Shown one piece after another: positions 34,512 through 44,520 of a stretch of 64,000 bases of DNA. Origin of the DNA: a bacterium (GTDB lineage: Bacteria > Pseudomonadota > Alphaproteobacteria > Micavibrionales > UBA2020); assembly GCA_029945425.1 (NCBI GenBank), contig JAQSDV010000001.1, positions 62,001 to 126,000 on the forward strand, in the 5' to 3' direction. The notes below the pieces were generated by a model, which saw nothing but the letters and a program-made list of their open reading frames with translations, searched no databases and was not told the origin of the DNA. Each line of letters starts with the position of its first letter. Position 1 is the stretch's first letter. Position numbers and translations under genes: made by a program.

Positions 34512-34539
34512 AAAAGGCTCCCCTTGCGGAGAGCCTTTT
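34512..34539. terminator. Bidirectional intrinsic terminator
   Basis: Stem aaaaggctc / gagcctttt with a ten-base loop that can pair further (cc/gg). A-rich sequence to the left gives a strong T tract for the leftward gene at 34559-35325, and the right side (ttttattt) serves the rightward gene. Confidence 0.85.
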
Positions 34540-34558
34540 ATTTGAACTTGATAAAACC

Positions 34559-35325
34559 TTATTCCGGTTTCGCCGCCGCGACTTTCGACGAAGCGGGAAG
34601 CGTCTTTGCGACATCCGCTTCCTTGCCGCCGCAGGCGGGGTGGCCGAAACCGCCCGCGCTGTGGCCGGCCTTCACGTCATAGATGATCGCGTCGTTTTTG
34701 TCTTTCGACACGCCGGCGGGCACAAAATCCAGTTTCAGCGCGTTGCGCGCGCGCCATGCGATGTTGTGATCCGCGCAGGAAGTGTCGCCCGACACGCCGA
34801 GGCCGCCGACGATTTCACCCTTGTCGTTATACAGCGCAAGCCCGCCGCCGAACACGTTCACGCCGCCGATTTTTTCGCCCTTCAGCGCGTCGCCCGCCGT
34901 GCCGTAATCGGCGGTGTCACCGGCATAGGCCGATTTCACGTTGACGGGGTTGCTTTCCTGCAGCCCGAACAGCGAACCGCCCGGCTGCGTTGCGGAATAG
35001 AGGTTCGCGGTCGAAAGCGCGAGGCCCTTCAGGCTGAATGCGTTCGCGGTATTCGCCTTTTGCGCCGAAATCACGCGGCTGCCCGGCCATTGCGCGTCAA
35101 CAGCGTCGCCCGAATACGCAACCGCGCAAACGATGCCCGCGCGGTCGACAACCGTCGCCCACATATCGAGGTTGAGGCCGCCGTTATCCGCCTTGCGCGC
35201 GTCGGTCAGCGCGGTTTTCAGCGCGTCCTGACCCGGCGGCCCGTGCATTCCGCCTGCGCGGGCGCAGCGCCCATGACAGCGGCAAGGACGGCGGTGACGG
35301 CAAGCGTGCGAAGCGTGGATTTCAT
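34559..35325 (-). pseudogene. GlcG/HbpS-like (DUF336) secreted protein, frameshifted after the signal peptide
   Basis: The signal peptide MKSTLRTLAVTAVLAAVMGA (then APAQA-ECTG) starts at ATG 35325 in one frame, while the mature domain (GPPGQDALKTALTDARKADN onward) continues in another. The frames cross at about 35232-35245, where loss of one base in the ACGGGC-CGCCGG region explains the shift. The mature part has the GlcG/HbpS features: LDMWATVVDRAGIVCAVAYS, SLKGLALSTANLYSATQPGG, LALYNDKGEIVGGLGVSGDT. These proteins bind haem or act in oxidative stress sensing in known cases. Either a real mutation or a sequence error. Confidence 0.85.
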
Positions 35326-35597
35326 GGATATTCCCCTCGATTGATTTTTTTGAATTTTTTTCGTTGGAGAAACATGCCATAGACCACCGCATCTTGCCAC
35401 CATAAAATTCCGCTTTTTTTTACACCTTAGCCTAGGAGGGGAAGGAGCCCATTGGCTTTGCCGATATATCAGATTAGCCAACGCAGTTGGCATGCCCTGA
35501 GATAGGACGGTACGGGTAGGATAACCGTGATACCAGTAACTGAACCCGACAAAGTATTCTGGCCTTTGTAGATTTCAGATATCACCGGACAACAGCC

Positions 35598-36083
35598 CTA
35601 ACTTCCGTCGTTACAATCAGCGAGCAAATCCGTTTTCGTCCGCAATGCATATGTCCAAGCCTGAAAATCGTCAGGAACTTTTTCTAAGTCAACAAGCGCC
35701 TTGTCTTTCTCTCCTAGTTTTATAAATGCTTCCGCGCGCGCGAAATGGATATACCATGCATAAGTTTCATCACCGTATTTATCTGATAGCAAGGCGCTTT
35801 CGAAATCAACGACTGCAGTTCGATAATCACCCTTTTTAAAGAGGTATAGACCACGGGTGTAATATAAGACGCTGCTTTTTTCGATAGACAGAGCATGGTC
35901 CAGATCTTGGATTGCATTTTCAAGAAGCCCTCTTGATGCATACAAAAATGCCCTTAAACGCCAAACTACAATTTCCGAGGGGTATGACGCCACCAACTGC
36001 TGCGCACGAAGCATCGCTTCGTCAAACTTTCCTTCGCGGGAAAGATTTCGCACATTTTCAATCTCGATATTCAATAGCTCCAT
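35598..36083 (-). CDS. Small TPR-repeat protein
   Basis: 161 residues from ATG 36083, with GAGGAA upstream (a TTG at 36095 is less likely). About four tetratricopeptide units: SREGKFDEAMLRAQQLVASY, ASRGLLENAIQDLDHALSIE, FKKGDYRTAVVDFESALLSD and IKLGEKDKALVDLEKVPDDF. No signal peptide. The region is AT-richer than the surrounding genes. TPR proteins act as scaffolds; no partner is evident. Confidence 0.8.
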   Translation of the reverse strand: MELLNIEIENVRNLSREGKFDEAMLRAQQLVASYPSEIVVWRLRAFLYASRGLLENAIQDLDHALSIEKSSVLYYTRGLYLFKKGDYRTAVVDFESALLSDKYGDETYAWYIHFARAEAFIKLGEKDKALVDLEKVPDDFQAWTYALRTKTDLLADCNDGS

Positions 36084-36240
36084 TGCGTTCCTCAAAAACG
36101 TTTGAATTCATCGTAAAGCCTCAAATGACGCGGTCAATGAAAAAGACCTTAACCCCCCGTTAACCGCAGCGGCGTTATAATGGGGAATACTACAAAAAAA
36201 AAACGCCGACTCCAAAAATGGGGCGGCATAAACAGGCACG

Positions 36241-37335
36241 GTGAATCACATGTTGAGATTATTTCTCGGCACTCTATTCCTATTATCATTGTCATTCCCC
36301 CTGATCGCGGAATATATCCTTGTCCGGCGTCCGCGCAACGTCGCGCCCGAGCCGTTTTACGGGCGTTACTCGCAGCCGCCTGCGGGCGCATCATTCCCCG
36401 ATTTCAGCGCGCATTCCGCCATGACCGTTTCCGTGATTTATCCGGGGCTGGTCGTGCTGATGACGATGGCCGCGTATTATTTCCTGCGCGTGATGGAGCC
36501 GCGTGAACGGCACGACCACCCCGCCTTTATCCGCACCGCGCTTGCGCTCTCCGCCGTGTGGGTTTGCGGGTTTTATCCGTTCCTGTCATCGGCGCTGGGC
36601 GGGGTTTTGTTTGGCGCATCGGCCATTGCCTGTATCGCGGCGTGGCTGGTCATGCGCCGTTTCGATGTGCTGGCGCGCCCGTTTGAACGCGTGGTGGTTT
36701 TCTGGTCGTTCTTTTTCTTCTCGATCATCCTCGCGCTGCTGGTGACGGGCAACGGGCCGCAGATATCGGCGGGCTTTTCGCGGGTCACGGACGCGCTGCA
36801 ATACGGTGCGGGGCAAATGGTGCCGCTGTTGCTGCTGGCCATCCATGCGGCGGCGCTGCTGGCGGTCGCGAAGCTGCTGGGCTGGCGGTGGAAACCCGGC
36901 ACGTCGCCGGAACTGGCGCTGACGCTGAAGGTGTTGAGCATCGCGGGCATTGTGCTGCTGCTCGATGTCATGATCGTGGGCATCCAGCACGGCAGCAGCG
37001 CCGGATGGTGGATCAGCCTGCCGCTGATCGCCCTGCCGTCGATTGCCTATTACGGCGTGTACTGGCTGGTAAAGTGTCTGCCGCCGCCGCTCCGCGGGCA
37101 TGTGACGCTCGGGCTGTTTGCGACCCTTGCCGTCTTCCTCGCCCTGCTCGCCTGTATGCAGGCGGGCGTGACGGGTGCCACGATATTCCTCGGCAGCGCA
37201 GGCCTCGGCATCGTCGCCGCAACCGCGCTCGGCATTTTCCTGCTGTGGAAATCCGACGCCGACGTCAATATCAAAGTCACCATCACGGCATCATTCGGTT
37301 TTTTCCTGCTGGTGCTGGCGGTGATTTCGAAGTGA
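36241..37335 (+). CDS. Hypothetical polytopic membrane protein
   Basis: 364 residues from GTG 36241 (or 361 from ATG 36250). About ten hydrophobic segments spread over the whole length, starting with LFLGTLFLLSLSFPLIAEYI and ending with ASFGFFLLVLAVIS. Short polar loops, the largest at about 33-60 (RRPRNVAPEPFYGRYSQPPA). No transporter signature is recognised. It stands alone with no co-directional neighbour close by. Confidence 0.7.
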   Translation: MNHMLRLFLGTLFLLSLSFPLIAEYILVRRPRNVAPEPFYGRYSQPPAGASFPDFSAHSAMTVSVIYPGLVVLMTMAAYYFLRVMEPRERHDHPAFIRTALALSAVWVCGFYPFLSSALGGVLFGASAIACIAAWLVMRRFDVLARPFERVVVFWSFFFFSIILALLVTGNGPQISAGFSRVTDALQYGAGQMVPLLLLAIHAAALLAVAKLLGWRWKPGTSPELALTLKVLSIAGIVLLLDVMIVGIQHGSSAGWWISLPLIALPSIAYYGVYWLVKCLPPPLRGHVTLGLFATLAVFLALLACMQAGVTGATIFLGSAGLGIVAATALGIFLLWKSDADVNIKVTITASFGFFLLVLAVISK

Positions 37336-37433
37336 GCTGCCGCCCCCGCTCTCGATTCAAAATGTGTCTTTGACATTCTATCGCACTTTGTAGACTGTAT
37401 TTGCAGGACAGCGCGATTGTATTCGGGGGCACG

Positions 37434-38579
37434 ATGTTTTCACTACGCAATAAACTACCGGCTTTATTTGTCGTTATCGGTTTCTGCTCCGTACTTCTCT
37501 GGCTTGCAAATGATTCTGTTGCATCCTCTCAAGGTCCGGATGATACCGTTGCAGTCCACAGTTCTGCGACCACCCGTGAAATGCCCCCCAGTATTACAGA
37601 TGCAGACAAATCAGCCATTACAACATTGGACGGAGTTGATTTTTATCGCCATCAGCTGATATTTGAGTTTCTGAACACAGCATTTTCAGCATTTGTTGAT
37701 GACAAATCCATTTCCTCATTTTTTCAATGCTTCTCACGAATGCCTGACCTTGGAAGGCAAGCTTTTAAACGTTCTTACCCTTGGCTATACGGCCATATTT
37801 ACCATGACGAATCTTCCCCGAAGCATGTGGCAATCAATAAATGGACGCAGGCGTTTACTATTAGTTTTGGATACCCCAACGATTTGAAGCCATCGACGCC
37901 CATGGGTGAACGAGAGGTTGTACTAATCAATAGCGACCTGCCAGCAATTGATATGGTGGCGAACAATAAAATAAAGGAAGGCGTTGGTGCTTATATTCAA
38001 CAATTGCTTCCAAGCTTACGTAATTTAACCAACCTCGATATCACGTTTGATCCACAGCAAACGGATAAGTTGGGAATTAAAATTATCTTTGTTAATGCAA
38101 CCGCGCATTGGGAAACGCCCTATAAAAGAGGTGATAAATCCAGCGTTGTGAATAGCGAAACTCCGAGTATCTTAATGATGTTCCCGGAGGCGGCAAGATT
38201 GTTGTTTCCCAATGCCGTATATTTCACCCCCGAATCAATGCAGCAAGTGGAGGGTTTTCTACTACCCAATAAAAATAACGAACTTGAATACGCGTTCTGC
38301 TTTATCGCGTATAACCATCCAAAATTAATACTCGAAGGATTGGTTCGGGAGTGTATCGTTCGATCATTGGGGTTGCCAGGAGCCGTAAAGAATAGTCCTA
38401 AATTCCTGCTTTCGAAATGGAATGACAAGCAAAGCTGGAACAACTACTACCAAAAACAAATGACAGCGGCTCCCCCACCGTTTGGTGAGCTTGATCGACT
38501 TTTAGTTAAAACGCTTTACAGCCCTGAAATTAAGACAGGGTCGTCGCCGCAGACAATTGTAAAAACGCTACACAAGTAA
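37434..38579 (+). CDS. DUF2927-like secreted or membrane-anchored protein
   Basis: 381 residues from ATG 37434. One N-terminal hydrophobic segment (LPALFVVIGFCSVLLWLAND) acts as signal or anchor. The C-terminal 130 residues carry the DUF2927 pattern: ECIVRSLGLPGAVKNSPKFL, then FGELDRLLVKTLYSPEIKTG. A zinc-peptidase-like fold has been suggested for this family, but no HExxH is present. Codon use and base composition are clearly AT-richer than the neighbours, suggesting acquisition. Confidence 0.75.
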   Translation: MFSLRNKLPALFVVIGFCSVLLWLANDSVASSQGPDDTVAVHSSATTREMPPSITDADKSAITTLDGVDFYRHQLIFEFLNTAFSAFVDDKSISSFFQCFSRMPDLGRQAFKRSYPWLYGHIYHDESSPKHVAINKWTQAFTISFGYPNDLKPSTPMGEREVVLINSDLPAIDMVANNKIKEGVGAYIQQLLPSLRNLTNLDITFDPQQTDKLGIKIIFVNATAHWETPYKRGDKSSVVNSETPSILMMFPEAARLLFPNAVYFTPESMQQVEGFLLPNKNNELEYAFCFIAYNHPKLILEGLVRECIVRSLGLPGAVKNSPKFLLSKWNDKQSWNNYYQKQMTAAPPPFGELDRLLVKTLYSPEIKTGSSPQTIVKTLHK

Positions 38580-38613
38580 TCTATCATAAGATAACTTCAT
38601 TCTGGCCGCTCCC

Positions 38614-39315
38614 TCACGGACACTGCCTGCCCGGCGCGGGCTTTACGTCTATTTGCTTCGTCATTTCGTTCTTCGTGTAGCATTCCGCGCGCACGCGTTC
38701 GCCGGCAGCGTTGAACATTTCGCGGGCGGGGCGGCCGTCGGGGCTGTCCTGCATCTGGCCGTCGAGGGATCTTTCGGTTTGCTGCAGTTGGCCGTCCTTG
38801 CCGTAGTATTCATGCGCGGGCGATCCGTCGACGCCGTCGTTTGACAGGCCGCGCCGGAAACGGTCGGTGCGATAGCGGGAGCCGTCGGCGTTGAACGCCT
38901 GCACGGCGGCGTCGCCCGACGCGCTGTCCTCCAGCACGCCCCTGTTATAGCGCATCTGGTGGCGCAGCACGCCATCCGGCGTAAAACTGCGCTTGGCGGC
39001 GCGGCCGTCGGGGGCGTCATTCTGCTTGCCCTTGCGCCAGTGTTCCTCCGTCGCCAGTTGTCCGTTCTCGTGCCAGTGTTGCACGGCGGGCTCGCCGCCG
39101 GGTCCGTCGCTGCGCCCGCCGTCGCGCGTGCGCTCGATGCTGCTGACACTGATGTTGCTATCGCCGCCGCCAAGGGCCGCCAGCCGCGCGACCAGATCCT
39201 CGCCCTGATATTGTGCGCTCAGCGCCTCCACCACTTTGTCGGGCGGGCTGCGGTTCCAGAGGATGACGACGGTGTATTCATCTTCGCCATGCATATATTC
39301 GATGTCGTTTCTCAT
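38614..39315 (-). CDS. MORN/YwqK-like repeat protein
   Basis: 233 residues. Residues about 75-215 hold four related repeats of about 35 residues: VQHWHENGQLATEEHWRKGK, KRSFTPDGVLRHQMRYNRGV, VQAFNADGSRYRTDRFRRGL and AHEYYGKDGQLQQTERSLDG, each with an aromatic-x-x-x-G core and joined by DGRPA-like linkers. This resembles the MORN_2 repeats of YwqK-type proteins. The first 70 residues (DEYTVVILWNRSPPDKVVEA) differ. The start overlaps the upstream gene (ATGA), so the pair is an operon. Function unknown. Confidence 0.75.
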   Translation of the reverse strand: MRNDIEYMHGEDEYTVVILWNRSPPDKVVEALSAQYQGEDLVARLAALGGGDSNISVSSIERTRDGGRSDGPGGEPAVQHWHENGQLATEEHWRKGKQNDAPDGRAAKRSFTPDGVLRHQMRYNRGVLEDSASGDAAVQAFNADGSRYRTDRFRRGLSNDGVDGSPAHEYYGKDGQLQQTERSLDGQMQDSPDGRPAREMFNAAGERVRAECYTKNEMTKQIDVKPAPGRQCP

Positions 39316-39839
39316 GATTTCGGCCCTCCTGTTTTTTGCGCGGGTGTTTTCTTTTGCGCGGGGCGGCGGGGGTCGATCTCGATCACGAGGCTGTTGATAA
39401 CCTCGGGCGGCTTGCCGCCGCCAACGATGCTGTCGCTCAGGAAACTGGTGCGCGCCGCCATGTCGATTGCGGGGCTGGCCAGCACATGCATGATGTCGCG
39501 ATAGGCGGGGGTGCGCATCAGTCTGTTGAACACGGTGAAGGCGTCGGTGTCCTCCAGCTGCGCGGGCAGCGTGATCTGGAAGCGCAGCGGTTCCTCGTCG
39601 TGGCGATAAGTGTCGGGGAAGCTGGCGATGCGGGTCTTGCCGTCGCCGACCGCGCCGATGAATGCTTCAAGTTTTTCCGGCAGCGTGGCCGCAATATCAG
39701 CCAGCCGCTGTTCCGCGTCCTGCACGGTGCCGTTGCGGCCGCGTGCGATATTTTCCTGCTGGCGCTGTTCGACGCCGGGTAAATCGCGAACGGCGATAAA
39801 GAACTGTTCGCGCAACGAAAGGGATGGAGTACCGTCCAT
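39312..39839 (-). CDS. Hypothetical protein upstream of the MORN-like gene
   Basis: 175 residues from ATG 39839 (MDGTPSLSLREQFFIAVRDL), which has GGAGAG at good spacing; the open frame reaches 39968 but the extra part is not coding-like. Features: a helical N-terminal half with EQRQQENIARGRNGTVQDAE, then RFQITLPAQLEDTDAFTVFN, and a Lys/Pro-rich C-terminus (RRPAQKKTPAQKTGGPKS). No signal peptide or known family. Its stop overlaps the start of the MORN-like gene. Confidence 0.68.
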   Translation of the reverse strand: MDGTPSLSLREQFFIAVRDLPGVEQRQQENIARGRNGTVQDAEQRLADIAATLPEKLEAFIGAVGDGKTRIASFPDTYRHDEEPLRFQITLPAQLEDTDAFTVFNRLMRTPAYRDIMHVLASPAIDMAARTSFLSDSIVGGGKPPEVINSLVIEIDPRRPAQKKTPAQKTGGPKS

Positions 39840-40358
39840 GATTTTCTCTCCGATATGACCTGCCTCAACCGCTTTTTTAAAAAGCGGCAACACATGGCTG
39901 TTTTGCAGGTCGTGCGGAGAACAGGCGGGGAAACAGAGCCACTGGTAAAACCGGCCTGGTAGATGCACTCAGCATGGATTAAAGAATACCCGAGTCGCTG
40001 GTTTATGTCAAATGAAGAGGTTATGCGGGGTCAGACCAGCCATTTTCGGACATAGGCTTTGCGGCGCGTTTTTCCTGCGTGTTTGTACCCTTGCGACGCA
40101 TAGCCGCTTTCAAAAATATGGTTATATTTCAATGGCTTAATGATTCGTGATTTTACGATTTGCACACACCAGAATCGTTATATATCAGCGGGTTAAAAAT
40201 TTCGCTCCGCTTCTTTCCCACGGGGTTCTCTGGGCACTTAAAACAATATTGAGCATATTTCAAACCATTGTAATTATTATATAATTTACATGACGTTTGA
40301 CCATAACCACTTGGCATGCGAGGATAAGGCACAAACCAGAAAAAAGGACATTTTGCGG
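39840..40358. other. Intergenic region without a supported gene
   Basis: About 520 bases that become increasingly AT-rich towards deoC. Short frames on both strands have no ribosome site or coding character. It must contain the leftward promoter for the 39839 gene and the rightward promoter for deoC, but I cannot place either with confidence. Confidence 0.6.
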
Positions 40359-41186
40359 ATGAAAAATTTTCCCGGCACCCTCGCCGGTCTTGTCGAAAAA
40401 GCAAAAGCGGCTCCCGCTTCCGAAACCGCCGCGCTGACAACTTTGCACAGCCTCGATCTCACCAGTTTAAATGACACCGACACCCCAGCCGTCATCGACA
40501 CGCTGATTGCAAAAGCGGATCAGGGAAAATTGGGGCATGTTGCGGCGACATGCGTTTATCCGCAGTTCCTCACGCAAACTTTCAACGCGACGGCGCAAAA
40601 AGGCATCAACCGCGCGACCGTCATCAACTTTCCCTCGGGCGCGGGCACGCCGGAAAAAACGGTTGCCGATACACGCGCTGCAATCAAATCCGGCGCGAAC
40701 GAAATCGATATCGTTCTGGACCACGATTCATTCCTGAACGGAAACATAGAAAAAGCTGCGGAATTGCTGCGCGTTTGCCGCGCCGAATGCGGCGCAGGCG
40801 TAAAACTGAAAGTGATTTTAGAAAGCTCCGTTTTCACGGACTACAAAGATTTGTACGCGGCCTCCGTCCTCGCGCTTGATGCGGGCGCGGACTTTTTGAA
40901 AACATCGACCGGCAAACACGCGACCGGCGGCGCGTCGCTCGAAGCCGCCGCCACGATGCTGCAATCGATCCGCGATACCGGATTCGATGCGGGCGTGAAA
41001 ATTTCCGGCGGCGTGAAAACCGTCGGCGACGGCGCGCAATATATCGCGCTCACCGAAAGCATGATGGGCAAAAACTGGATCGGCGTCGATAAATTCCGCA
41101 TCGGCGCAAGCGGCGTCTTGACCGACATCCTCAAAACCCTCGGCCAGAACGCTGGCCCCGCACCCGCCGCACCGCCTGTATATTAA
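40359..41186 (+). CDS. deoC: Deoxyribose-phosphate aldolase
   Basis: 275 residues from ATG 40359 (MKNFPGTLAGLVEKAKAAPA); the frame opens at 40290. The Schiff-base lysine is Lys181 in FLKTSTGKHATGGASLEAA, the second active lysine lies in VKISGGVKT, and EIDIVLDHDSF carries the conserved acidic residues. It cleaves 2-deoxyribose-5-phosphate to acetaldehyde and glyceraldehyde-3-phosphate in deoxynucleoside salvage. The sequence VCRAECGAGVKLKVILESS and its length fit the DeoC family of the longer, E. coli-like type. No other deo genes are nearby. Confidence 0.93.
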   Translation: MKNFPGTLAGLVEKAKAAPASETAALTTLHSLDLTSLNDTDTPAVIDTLIAKADQGKLGHVAATCVYPQFLTQTFNATAQKGINRATVINFPSGAGTPEKTVADTRAAIKSGANEIDIVLDHDSFLNGNIEKAAELLRVCRAECGAGVKLKVILESSVFTDYKDLYAASVLALDAGADFLKTSTGKHATGGASLEAAATMLQSIRDTGFDAGVKISGGVKTVGDGAQYIALTESMMGKNWIGVDKFRIGASGVLTDILKTLGQNAGPAPAAPPVY

Positions 41187-41247
41187 GGTCGGCGGATCGC
41201 TGCTATCTCCTTGATATTATGTGTCAAGACAATTTTGTATCGTTTTT

Positions 41248-41276
41248 GTTCTATTTTGTTCTTGTGCCATGAGAAC
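41248..41276. promoter_or_regulatory. Candidate LexA/SOS-like operator upstream of recA
   Basis: Contains GTTC at 41248-41251 and 41258-41261 (direct repeat, six bases between) and GAAC at 41273-41276, about 85 bases before the recA start. Known alphaproteobacterial LexA sites are GTTC-N7-GTTC; the spacing here is one short, so this is only a candidate. Confidence 0.4.
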
Positions 41277-41361
41277 GAAATAGGTACATTGGTTTTAGAG
41301 ATCGAACCGGGGTAAGGCCGAGTTTGAGATTGAACAACGATCAAAAAAGAGGATAAATCAC

Positions 41362-42504
<1,143 letters not shown>

Positions 42505-42562
42505 CCCCTGATAACCCCCGCTAACACACAACAGACGTAGCCATTGCTTTCTTCTTACCCCG

Positions 42563-42594
42563 AACGGCCCGCTTTCTTCCCGAAGCGGGCCGTT
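42563..42594 (+). terminator. Intrinsic terminator of recA
   Basis: Twelve-base perfect stem (aacggcccgctt / aagcgggccgtt) with an eight-base loop, followed by a short T-containing tract. Sits about 60 bases after the recA stop codon. Confidence 0.88.
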
Positions 42595-42645
42595 TACTTC
42601 ATTGCGGCAATCACGCGATGCGGTTTTTATAAACCACGGTACTGG

Positions 42646-42665
42646 ATCCCCGCCTTCGCGGGGAT
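42646..42665. repeat. REP-like palindrome
   Basis: Inverted repeat atccccgc-cttc-gcggggat, preceded by ctgg and followed by gaag. This is the form of a dispersed intergenic palindrome seen in many proteobacterial genomes (established from general knowledge, not searched here). It marks the boundary between recA and the integrase. Confidence 0.7.
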
Positions 42666-42797
42666 GAAGTATGGAGTCTACTTAACTGATATTTAAAGAC
42701 ATTCATGCTATCATCCTAGTATACAGCCGTTTTACAGTTCTAGTCGAATCAAGGACTTGCAGACTTTATATACACAACTCGTATACAGGAGTCGAAA

Positions 42798-44117
42798 ATG
42801 CAACAACCCTTCCTCACTGACGTTCAAAACCTCAAGCCCGGCCTCATCATCTTCCGCAGGAGCGATGTACAGCACCGTAATTGGTATGGCCGTGTCAAAG
42901 TTCCTAAAAGCCGCCAGTACAAAACGGTATCCCTCAAAACACCCGACATAAATTTAGCCAAGGAAATGGCATACGACCTCGATGCCGAAATCCGTATCTT
43001 GGTGAAACGTCAAATCCCTGTCTTTGACAAGTCCTTTGCAGAAGTAGCCTTGGAATATTCTTCAGTCCAAGAACGCAAAGCGAAAATCAAACAAATCACC
43101 TTGAACCGCTGGAAGACAATAGATGGTCATATCCGGCTGCACCTTATTCCTTACATGGGCAATATGCAGATAACCTCCGTCAATGAAGACAAATGGACGG
43201 AGTATCCCTTCTGGCGCAAGGAGAACAACGCGCCGAAAGAACTCAAAAAATCAAATCAAAAAGGCCTGAAGCTCCGACCCAAGAAAGTCAAGAATGAGCA
43301 GGAAGAAGAACATATACCCTGCAAAGATGGCACTATCGTTGCAGAAATGATGACGTTTAGGGCGATCATGAGATATGCCGCCCGTAAGCAGTACATTAGG
43401 GAGTCGATGGTTCCGAAGGGTGACTTGCCCGAGGATAGCGCGAGACGCGAAGCGTTTACAGCGCCGGAGTATCGCGCTTTGCATACCAAAGCCCGCGAGT
43501 GGATAAAGGAAAGCAATAATCCTGTTACCGAATGGTACAGGAAAATGACTTACAACTTCATGCTTATCATGGCTAATACCGGCATGCGTAATTCCGAAGC
43601 CAGGAATCTACGCTGGCGGGATATTGACATGAGAAAGACTAAAGATGGACGTTCCTTCGTTGTCATGAACGTCCGAGGAAAGAAAAAGTATAGAGAACTC
43701 ATTGCTGCAAGCAATGTCGCTACATACCTTGAACGCATACGTGAACTCTTTATTGAATCGCAGTTACGTCGTAATCCTGAAATCAAAAAAGAAGTCCTTG
43801 GCCCTAAACCAGACGATGCAATCTTTACAACAGCCGAAGGCAAAGCATCAAGCTCACTCTACGATTCACCTGTAGCCGACTTGCTGGAGTTCTCCGGCCT
43901 TCTTGTGAGTTCAAACGGCAGCCGCCGCAGCACATACTGTTTCCGGCATACCTACGCCACCTTCCGACTTTCCGAAGGTGTTGACGTCTATTTCCTAGCC
44001 AAACAAATGGGCACCTCAGTCCAGATGATCGAGGACTACTACGGCCACGTTACGCCTGCGAAAAATGCCGAGCGCATTTTGCAGGGTATACCGGAATGGG
44101 AGCCGTTGGCTGAGTAA
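42798..44117 (+). CDS. Tyrosine-family integrase
   Basis: 439 residues. The catalytic C-terminal domain has Arg264 in TGMRNSEARNLRWRD, the box II segment YCFRHTYATFRL (Arg383-His384, with Tyr in place of the first His, as in many integrases), and nucleophile Tyr415 in EDYYGHVTP. The N-terminal part (NWYGRVKVPKSRQYKTVSLK) is a SAM-like arm domain, followed by a core-binding helical domain with a Lys-rich insertion (KELKKSNQKGLKLRPKKVKN). AT-richer than recA. It probably inserted an island into a tRNA-Ser gene, a 3' fragment of which lies 270 bases downstream. Confidence 0.93.
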   Translation: MQQPFLTDVQNLKPGLIIFRRSDVQHRNWYGRVKVPKSRQYKTVSLKTPDINLAKEMAYDLDAEIRILVKRQIPVFDKSFAEVALEYSSVQERKAKIKQITLNRWKTIDGHIRLHLIPYMGNMQITSVNEDKWTEYPFWRKENNAPKELKKSNQKGLKLRPKKVKNEQEEEHIPCKDGTIVAEMMTFRAIMRYAARKQYIRESMVPKGDLPEDSARREAFTAPEYRALHTKAREWIKESNNPVTEWYRKMTYNFMLIMANTGMRNSEARNLRWRDIDMRKTKDGRSFVVMNVRGKKKYRELIAASNVATYLERIRELFIESQLRRNPEIKKEVLGPKPDDAIFTTAEGKASSSLYDSPVADLLEFSGLLVSSNGSRRSTYCFRHTYATFRLSEGVDVYFLAKQMGTSVQMIEDYYGHVTPAKNAERILQGIPEWEPLAE

Positions 44118-44384
44118 TCCGGCGAGAAAGCCGCCAGCGTGAACGCTGGAGCAGCCGGAAAAGAAGCCAAAAAACCCCGAAAGAAATGAGGGCGAATAGG
44201 CCGAAGGGGAAGACTTGCGGCGAGTTCGCCGCCCCCTTCGGAATATTCAAGCGCCCCGCCCGCCGAGGCGGTCTTAGGTGCGCGTCCTAATTTATAGTAT
44301 TTATCGCATTAGTCCTGCGTTTTTGCTGGCTAATTAGCGCCCTTTAGCATATTTGTTATGGCCATTGAAATCTCTGCTGCCCGT
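44118..44384. other. Non-coding stretch between integrase and tRNA fragment
   Basis: About 270 bases with no supported ORF; only a short reverse frame overlapping the integrase 3' end. The sequence gccgccagcgtgaacgctgg near 44130-44150 contains a small inverted repeat (ccagcgt/acgctgg). There is no 5' half of a tRNA here. Confidence 0.55.
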
Positions 44385-44447
44385 GCTAGTCTCGAAAACC
44401 GATTTAGGTGCAAGCCTAACGTGGGTTCGAATCCCACCCTGCCGCCA
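44385..44447 (+). repeat. tRNA-Ser(CGA) 3' half, probable attachment-site scar (copy 1)
   Basis: Reads gctagtCTCGAAAacc (anticodon loop with CGA), then a long variable arm with stem ttagg/cctaa, a perfect T arm (gtggg-ttcgaat-cccac) and a terminal CCA. The acceptor 3' strand is one base short (cctgcc) and the anticodon stem does not pair. No 5' half precedes it. This is the structure left when an integrase uses the anticodon loop and 3' half of a tRNA gene as crossover site. Confidence 0.75.
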
Positions 44448-44520
44448 TTTCTTTTATCTATTTCCGCTTCCGCGTATCAATTGGTAAGAGCCTTGCATAA
44501 AATTTACTGCTGGTAAATAC

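Noticed and set aside
40020..40290. Reverse frames of 60-95 codons before deoC
   Set aside because: They overlap deoC's start, and the translations (many Cys, Phe, Tyr in no pattern) look random.
42641..42670. CRISPR-like repeat array
   Set aside because: Only one palindrome is present, with no regularly spaced copies; it is a REP-like element. No CRISPR array was seen anywhere in the window.
42604..42797. Search for a 5' half of tRNA-Ser near the integrase
   Set aside because: No D arm or acceptor 5' strand complementary to cctgtcc or cctgcc could be found upstream of the integrase or of either fragment.
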